A stretch of DNA of 27,035 bases from an uncultured Actinomycetes bacterium (GTDB taxonomy: Bacteria; Actinomycetota; Acidimicrobiia; IMCC26256; PALSA-555), in NCBI GenBank assembly GCA_937927875.1, contig CALEYV010000039.1, forward strand, positions 1-27,035. Direction: 5' to 3'. A model generated the notes under the pieces. It was not told where the DNA came from and ran no database searches. It worked only from the letters and a program-made list of their open reading frames with translations. Positions 22,075-27,035 of the stretch are shown one piece after another (the stretch's first letter is position 1; every line of letters begins with the position of its first letter). A program made the translations under genes and the position numbers.

Positions 22075-23982
22075 ATGACGGCCCATCCGCTCGACATGCT
22101 TTCGGCCGAGGAGGTGACCCGCGCCATCGAGGTGCTGCGCGCCGGTGGTCATCTCGGCGACGGGGCCCGCGTGGTCCACGTCGTGCTCGACGAGCCGGAG
22201 AAGGCGGTGGCGGCGGCGCACCAGCCGGGCGCCCCGGCGGACCGATCGGTGCGAATCCTGGTCGTGCCCGGCCCGGGCCTGGAGCTCCTCGAGGCGGTCG
22301 TCTCGGTGACCGACGGCGAGGTTCGAGCCGTCGAGACCCACGAGGGGATGCGGCCGGCGCTGATGTTCGGGGAGTCGCTCGAGGCCATCCTGAAGCTGCC
22401 CGAGCACCCGGACTGGGTGGCGGCGCTGAAACGGCGCGGGATCGAGGATCCCGAGCAGGTCCAGATCGACCCCTGGCCCGCCGGCAACTTCGGGCTCGAC
22501 CTCGAGGAAGGCCGGCGCATCTCGCGGTGCATCGCGTTCCAGCGCGACATCTCGACCGACAACGGCTACGCCCGGCCGATCGAGGGCCTCGTCGCGTTCT
22601 TCGACATGGGCGCCGGCGAGGTGATCGAGGTGCAGGACTTCGGGCCGGTGCCGCTGCCGCCCGAACGCGGCAACTACCAGCCCAAGGACGTCGGCGCCCT
22701 GCGCGACGACCTGCGGCCCCTCGACATCACCCAGGCGGACGGCCCCAGCTTCACGGTGGACGGCAACCAGGTGTGCTGGCAGCGCTGGTCGTTCCGGGTC
22801 GGCTTCGACCCGTACGAGGGACTCGTCCTCCACACGATCGGCTACGAGGACGCCGGGCGGGTGCGCCCGCTGCTCCACCGGGCGTCGATCTCGGAGATGG
22901 TCGTCCCCTACGGCGACCCGGGCCCGATGCACGGCTGGAAGAACGCGTTCGACGCCGGCGAGTGGGGCCTCGGGCGCATGGCGAACTCCCTGACGCTCGG
23001 CTGTGACTGCCTCGGCGTCATCCACTACTTCGACGGCGTGCTCGCCAACGAGCAGGGAGAGCCCTACGTCGTCGAGAACGCCATCTGCATGCACGAAGAG
23101 GACTACGGGATCCTCTGGAAGCACCACGACCTGCAGGGCGACACCAGCGAGGTCCGCCGGTCCCGCCGGCTCGTCGTCAGCCTCATCGCCACCGTCGGCA
23201 ACTACGAGTACGGCTTCTACTGGTACTTCTACCAAGACGGCAGCCTCCAGCTCGAGGTCAAGCTCACCGGGATCGTGTCCACGATGGCGATCCCGCCCGG
23301 GGAACAGCCCGAGTTCGCGAACGTCATCGCGCCTGGCCTCGCCGCGCCCCACCACCAGCACCTGTTCAACGCCCGGCTCGACTTCGACGTCGACGGCACG
23401 ACGAACAGCGTCTACGAGGTCGAGGCCGAACCGGTCCCGGCCGGGACCGACGCTCCCCTCGGCAACGCGTTTCGGGAACGGGCGACGCTGCTGGCGACCG
23501 AGCTGGCGGCCCGTCGGTCCACGCACGCGGCAACCAGCCGGCACTGGCGGATCGTGAACCCCGGCTCGACGAACCGGCTCGGCGCCCCGGTCGCCTACCG
23601 GCTCGTGCCGACCGTCTCGACGCCGACGATGCTGGCGCAGCCGGAATCCAGCGTCGGGCAACGAGCCGGGTTCGCCCGCCACAACCTCTGGGTCACGCCC
23701 TTCCAACGGGACGAGCGCCGGGCCGCCGGGGAGTTCCCCAACCAGCACGCGGGGGGCGACGGGCTGCCCCGCTGGACGAGCGCCGACCGACCGATCGAGG
23801 GGCGCGACATCGTCTGCTGGTACAGCTTCGGGGTGACCCACTTCGTTCGCCCGGAGGACTGGCCCGTGATGCCGGTCGAGTACACGGGATTCCTGCTGAG
23901 CCCGTTCGGGTTCTTCGATCGCAACCCGGCATTGGATGTGGCGCCGTCGCCCGGTCATTGCGACGCCGACACGCCCAGCTAG
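22075..23982 (+). CDS. Copper-containing primary amine oxidase
   Basis: Oxidises primary amines to aldehydes with hydrogen peroxide and ammonia, using copper and a topaquinone made from a Tyr of the protein. In this 635-residue protein the topaquinone motif T-x-x-N-Y-E reads TVGNYEYG near residue 377. The catalytic Asp is in FDAGEWGLG near 293. Two copper-ligand His are in HHQHLFNARLD near 427-429 and the third is in THFVRPEDWPVMP near 590. The usual N-terminal D2/D3 domains precede these. No signal peptide, so it is cytosolic, as in Arthrobacter enzymes. Start ATG 22075 follows GAAGAGGA. Confidence 0.95.
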   Translation: MTAHPLDMLSAEEVTRAIEVLRAGGHLGDGARVVHVVLDEPEKAVAAAHQPGAPADRSVRILVVPGPGLELLEAVVSVTDGEVRAVETHEGMRPALMFGESLEAILKLPEHPDWVAALKRRGIEDPEQVQIDPWPAGNFGLDLEEGRRISRCIAFQRDISTDNGYARPIEGLVAFFDMGAGEVIEVQDFGPVPLPPERGNYQPKDVGALRDDLRPLDITQADGPSFTVDGNQVCWQRWSFRVGFDPYEGLVLHTIGYEDAGRVRPLLHRASISEMVVPYGDPGPMHGWKNAFDAGEWGLGRMANSLTLGCDCLGVIHYFDGVLANEQGEPYVVENAICMHEEDYGILWKHHDLQGDTSEVRRSRRLVVSLIATVGNYEYGFYWYFYQDGSLQLEVKLTGIVSTMAIPPGEQPEFANVIAPGLAAPHHQHLFNARLDFDVDGTTNSVYEVEAEPVPAGTDAPLGNAFRERATLLATELAARRSTHAATSRHWRIVNPGSTNRLGAPVAYRLVPTVSTPTMLAQPESSVGQRAGFARHNLWVTPFQRDERRAAGEFPNQHAGGDGLPRWTSADRPIEGRDIVCWYSFGVTHFVRPEDWPVMPVEYTGFLLSPFGFFDRNPALDVAPSPGHCDADTPS

Positions 23983-24095
23983 CGCCGCCGCGGAACCGAA
24001 TAGCGGCCTAATGAGCAACCAGCGCGCCCAGCACTGTGCGTGCGCCGCTGCCGAGCGAGTCGTCACCCGTACCAGGGCTGGCCGTGCGCCTTACC

Positions 24096-24112
24096 CGGGT
24101 GATGATCACCCG
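24096..24112. terminator. Hairpin between convergent genes, probable bidirectional terminator
   Basis: A 7-base-pair perfect stem (24096-24102 with 24106-24112, TGA loop) in the 150-base gap between the amine oxidase and the MFS gene, which converge. No U tract on either side. Confidence 0.5.
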
Positions 24113-24132
24113 TCGCGCACCGGCGGGCGGCG

Positions 24133-25329
24133 TCACGGCGCCGGGTGCTCGGCGACGAAGGCGTCCTCCTCGGCGAGCTGCACCGGCCGGAGCCGCCGGC
24201 GAGTCAGGCGGGGCAACGCGACCAAGCCTGCAGCCGCGCACACCGCACCGGCCCCGAACGCCCCCCGGTAGCTGGTCGCGGCCGCGACACCGCCCACGAT
24301 GAGCGACCCGCTCGCCTGGGACAGATCGAAGAAGCTGCTGAAGGTTCCCACCACCGATGCCCGCTGCGTCTCGGGCGCTGCCCCCAGCGCGAGCAGGAGC
24401 AGCGCTGGGTAGAGCAGCGACGCCCCGGCCGCGAAGAGCACCGTGCCGACGAACAGCCCAGCCACGCTCTGCCACCCGGCCATGACCGTCATCCCGCTGG
24501 TCACCGCCACCAGCGCCATCGCGCCAGAACGCCGACCGCCCAGCTGGTCCGGCAGCCGGGCGCCGATGATGCGCACCGCGAGGACGAGCCCGCCGTAGGC
24601 GAGGAACACCGTGTCGGCCCCCAACAGGCCGACCTGGTCGACGTACAGCGGCACGAAGGCGGTGAACGCGGCCAAGGCGATGAGACCCGAGAAGAGCACC
24701 GTGCCGGGACCGAGCGCAGCCCGGTTGATCACCGAACCCGAGACCTCCCCGGATGGTCGCTCGACCTCCCGGGTGCAGGCGCCGAGGGCAGCCGCGACCC
24801 CGGCCAGCGCGGCCGACACCAGCCACGTGGTCTCGTAGCCACCGGCGTCGACGACCAGCTCCCCGAGCGCGGGACCGAACGCAAGGCCGCCGTAGACGGC
24901 CACCGACCAGTAGCTGATCGCCTCGCCTCGCCGGGCGGGAGGCGCGAGGTCGGTGATCATCGTCGCCGCGCCCACGAAGAACGCCGCCTCGCCGACCCCG
25001 GCCAGCAGCCGGGCGCCGATCAGGAACGCCAGCGACGACACCGCGCCGTACAGGAGCGCTCCGACACCGACGACCAGCGCACCCACCACGATGAGCTGGC
25101 GACGCCCGATCCGATCACCGATGCGCCCCGCGTAGGGGCGCAGGATCAACGCACCGACGAACAGTGCCCCGACCGCGACGCCGACGCCGACGCTCCCGCC
25201 TCCCAGCCGGTGCTGGACGTACCGCGGGATGACCGGCAGCAGCATGCCGAGCGAGAGGAAGTACGCGAGACCCGATCCGACCACGACGCCGAAGCGTGGC
25301 GTGAGCAGCCGCTCGGTGGGTCGCTCCAT
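24133..25329 (-). CDS. MFS transporter, probable drug or metabolite exporter
   Basis: A 398-residue 12-helix major facilitator. The inter-helix motif A appears as LRPYAGRIGDRIGRRQLIVVGAL near residue 61 (G-x-x-x-D-R-x-G-R-R), the second half contains a related loop, ARLPDQLGGRRSGAMAL, near 258. Helix 5 region has GLAFGPALGELV, reminiscent of motif C of drug:H+ antiporters, so export is likely. Substrate unknown. ATG 25329 gives a normal cytosolic N-terminus. It is transcribed alone on the minus strand. Confidence 0.9.
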   Translation of the reverse strand: MERPTERLLTPRFGVVVGSGLAYFLSLGMLLPVIPRYVQHRLGGGSVGVGVAVGALFVGALILRPYAGRIGDRIGRRQLIVVGALVVGVGALLYGAVSSLAFLIGARLLAGVGEAAFFVGAATMITDLAPPARRGEAISYWSVAVYGGLAFGPALGELVVDAGGYETTWLVSAALAGVAAALGACTREVERPSGEVSGSVINRAALGPGTVLFSGLIALAAFTAFVPLYVDQVGLLGADTVFLAYGGLVLAVRIIGARLPDQLGGRRSGAMALVAVTSGMTVMAGWQSVAGLFVGTVLFAAGASLLYPALLLLALGAAPETQRASVVGTFSSFFDLSQASGSLIVGGVAAATSYRGAFGAGAVCAAAGLVALPRLTRRRLRPVQLAEEDAFVAEHPAP

Positions 25330-25463
25330 CCGGTCATGGTCACCCGGGACCCCGGATCCGCGCCACTGTCGAACGAGCGGCCGGGCAGCCGTCGGAGCTC
25401 TGCGCGCGGGCCGACGACGGATGCCGTACTCAGGCGATTGGAATAGCGACCGTCATTCGGTCG

Positions 25464-25724
25464 TCACTCCGCCCCAGGAATCTCCTCCCACCACTGACAC
25501 CACCAGCTGCCACCCACGAGGATCCGCAGGTTCGGATGCCAGCAGTACGAGAGCTCCGCGTCAGAATCCAGGTAGAAGAGGCAATTGTCGCACCGATACA
25601 CCCGGCCGAACTCTTCGAGCGGGTGGGCGCGCAGGATCGCTCGATCCATGACGTCTTTCCACTCGAGCCATTTCTCACTGTCGATCTCCTTTGGCTCCGG
25701 CGGCGGAATCCCCTCGTCCGGCAT
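25464..25724 (-). CDS. Small four-cysteine protein, probable metal-binding (BssB-like)
   Basis: An 86-residue protein. After an acidic, Pro-rich start it has CDNC (45-48), CWHP (61-64) and CQWWE (76-80): a C-x2-C-x12-C-x14-C set that could bind an iron-sulfur cluster or zinc. The pattern YCWHPNLRILVGGSWWCQWWE resembles the small HiPIP-like beta subunit family of benzylsuccinate synthase; that likeness is from memory and no glycyl-radical enzyme is visible nearby. ATG 25724 is the first plausible start although no good Shine-Dalgarno precedes it. Confidence 0.7.
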   Translation of the reverse strand: MPDEGIPPPEPKEIDSEKWLEWKDVMDRAILRAHPLEEFGRVYRCDNCLFYLDSDAELSYCWHPNLRILVGGSWWCQWWEEIPGAE

Positions 25725-25886
25725 GACCCAGGAAGTTACCCGCGCTCCTCTCACTGAGCCGATGCGCCCGCTGGATCGTCGTCCGCGTCTTCGAGCCCAC
25801 TTCCCGTCACCGCCGACGTTCCGGGACTCTCGACGCCACGACCCGCCCACCCATCCGCTGCACGGTGCGCCGTTTGGCGCTAATGC

Positions 25887-25902
25887 CAGACGCGTACGTC
25901 TG
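25887..25902. repeat. Perfect inverted repeat upstream of the four-cysteine gene
   Basis: CAGACG (25887-25892), CGTA, CGTCTG (25897-25902). It lies just past the tandem VOC stop and about 160 bases before the four-cysteine gene, both on the minus strand, so it may be a terminator for the first or an operator for the second. Confidence 0.4.
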
Positions 25903-25944
25903 TCCAACGCGGCGGGTCGTCTCGGGCGCAGCCGAGTGCCGGGA

Positions 25945-26712
25945 TCAGCGAGCATCGGGCACGACGCGGGCGGCGGGCTGCTCGATCAATTCGAGAGTGG
26001 TGCCGTCAGGGTCGGGGAAGAAGAGAGCCCGAAGGGCGGGGAGGCCCGGGCCCATGTCGAGGGTCGCCGGGGGCGAGTACGGGTGGACTCCCGCCGCGGT
26101 GAGGGTGTCGTGGGCGCGGTCGAGGTCCCCGACGAGCAAGGCGAGACGGTAGATCCCGACGTCGGTGGCGATCCGTGGTCGAGATGGCCGGTGGGCCGGT
26201 GCCAGCTCGATCGAGAACGATCCGGGTCCACGCGAATCGCAGAACGTCGTGGCCCCCACGCGCGACAACCCGACCACGTCCTGATAGAACGCCTGTGACT
26301 CGTCGACGTCCGAGCAGCCGACGACGACGCCGGCGACCCGCGGGCCGTCGCGGTCCACGATCTCGATGCGAACCCCATCGGGATCGACGGCGAAGCCCGC
26401 AGCAAGGCGGGAGCCGTCGCGAACGCCGAGACGGAGGCGTTCGAAGCCGCCGGGTTCTCCCGCTTGGCTCGGGCGCGGCACCTTCCACTCGAGCAGGTCG
26501 ATGACGACGTCCTCGACTCCGTGGCCGCTCGTCATGATCCACGCGTCCCACTGCGCGGTCGTGAGTCCGAACGCTCCGCCGGGCTGGGGGCGCCCGGGAG
26601 TGGTGTGGACTGCGGCGGTGAGCCCGACCGCCTCGCGGTAGAAGCTCAGGGAGGTGTCGAGGTCAGAGCAGTTGACGTTGACGTGGAAGATGCGCCCGTC
26701 GATGCGCGACAC
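25945..26712 (-). CDS. Tandem VOC family (glyoxalase/dioxygenase-like) protein
   Basis: Two VOC domains in 255 residues: about 8-120 (FHVNVNCSDLDTSLSFYREAVGLT ... DPDGVRIEIVDRD) and 124-245 (AGVVVGCSDVDESQAFYQDVVGLSR ... FPDPDGTTLELIEQP). Tandem VOC proteins form the whole metal-binding barrel in one chain, as in extradiol dioxygenases and some lyases. Start is GTG 26712; TACGCT lies eight bases before it on the minus strand, so the mRNA could be leaderless. Substrate unknown; a small-molecule ring-cleaving or thiol lyase role is possible. Confidence 0.85.
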   Translation of the reverse strand: MSRIDGRIFHVNVNCSDLDTSLSFYREAVGLTAAVHTTPGRPQPGGAFGLTTAQWDAWIMTSGHGVEDVVIDLLEWKVPRPSQAGEPGGFERLRLGVRDGSRLAAGFAVDPDGVRIEIVDRDGPRVAGVVVGCSDVDESQAFYQDVVGLSRVGATTFCDSRGPGSFSIELAPAHRPSRPRIATDVGIYRLALLVGDLDRAHDTLTAAGVHPYSPPATLDMGPGLPALRALFFPDPDGTTLELIEQPAARVVPDAR

Positions 26713-26854
26713 GGGCGGAGAGCGTACGAGTGTGATCTGTGGCTCGCACGCGCCGTGCCCGTCGACGCGCCCGGCTCGTCGAGTGCCTCGCTCCCCCGCA
26801 AGCCCTTGTGCAGAGCCGCGGCCGGCTGCACCATTCGTCTGTCAAAGTTGCCGC

Positions 26855-27035
26855 GTGGCTGAGCAGCAGCTCGATGGCGGGATCGCGAACGCGGGCCAGG
26901 TCGTCCGCGTCGGCCCGCATGTCCTTCGCCCCCCGAGTCCGCACTCGCGTTCGATCCACGCCTTCCTGCGGTCGTTGAGGCAGGCCGGATTCGAGGGTGC
27001 CTCGTCACCAGTCGGCATCGACGAGGACGGACGCG
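26855..27035 (+). CDS. APH-like phosphotransferase, N-terminal part (runs off the window)
   Basis: Sixty codons open to the end of the window, from a GTG at 26855. The translation contains GGIANAGQVVRVGPHVLRPP and HSRSIHAFLRSLRQAGFEGA followed by VGIDEDGR, which is the N-terminal lobe pattern of aminoglycoside/choline phosphotransferase-like (APH family, COG3173-type) proteins. The kinase core is beyond the window, so the substrate cannot be guessed. No Shine-Dalgarno is obvious before the GTG. It is divergent from the tandem VOC gene. Confidence 0.75.
   Translation, partial: MAEQQLDGGIANAGQVVRVGPHVLRPPSPHSRSIHAFLRSLRQAGFEGASSPVGIDEDGR

Noticed and set aside
21916..24066. Very long open frame antisense to the amine oxidase (and similar antisense frames at 3569-4720, 5028-6656, 7379-9760)
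   Set aside because: Compositional shadows of GC-rich coding DNA: Arg/Gly/Ala/His-rich translations with no domain, opposite genes with clear motifs.
1..27035. Mobile elements, CRISPR arrays, tRNA/rRNA genes, toxin-antitoxin or defence genes
   Set aside because: No transposase, integrase, repeat-spacer pattern, T-loop-like sequence or defence-family motif was found on either strand.

Overview
The window is about 27 kb of very GC-rich, densely packed chromosomal DNA. Gene content (DUF4232 lipoprotein, LysM membrane protein, DUF3237, siderophore-interacting protein, many ATGA overlaps, several possibly leaderless starts) points to a high-GC actinobacterium. A free-living lineage such as Acidimicrobiia is my best guess, but it rests on style and families, not on a marker gene. 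I see no rRNA, tRNA, transposase, integrase, phage gene or CRISPR array.

Layout. 1-852 (minus): nicotinamide salvage pair, pncA followed by the 5' end of a nicotinate phosphoribosyltransferase gene. 995-2107 (plus): a YceI gene with a clear promoter and a strong terminator-like hairpin, then a small conserved actinobacterial gene. 2134-7362 (plus): a vitamin B12 uptake operon. A sigma70-type promoter leads straight into a cobalamin riboswitch, followed by a secreted binding protein, FecCD permease, ATPase, a DUF71/PP-loop ATPase and a second binding protein without a signal peptide. 7376-12449: membrane, LysM and lipoprotein genes, a thioesterase, a tandem ACT protein, a secreted Ig-like protein and a short-chain dehydrogenase, mostly single units.

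12450-15792 (plus) is the most unusual part. A leader with three consecutive hairpins precedes three overlapping genes: an acyl-CoA-dehydrogenase-like flavoprotein without the usual Glu, a PhnD-type binding protein without a signal peptide, and a fusion of a TusA-like domain to a diiron ferritin-like (R2-type) domain. Together they look like a cytosolic oxidative pathway under RNA-level control, of unknown substrate.

15850-27035: a VOC protein, a DUF3237 protein, an N-acyl-D-amino-acid deacylase, a metallophosphoesterase, a siderophore-interacting flavoprotein, a DUF402 protein, TrmO, a four-helix-type membrane protein, a copper amine oxidase, an MFS exporter, a small four-cysteine protein, a tandem VOC protein and the start of an APH-like kinase. 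These are general catabolic or housekeeping genes with no clear common theme.

No intergenic gap exceeds about 300 bases.
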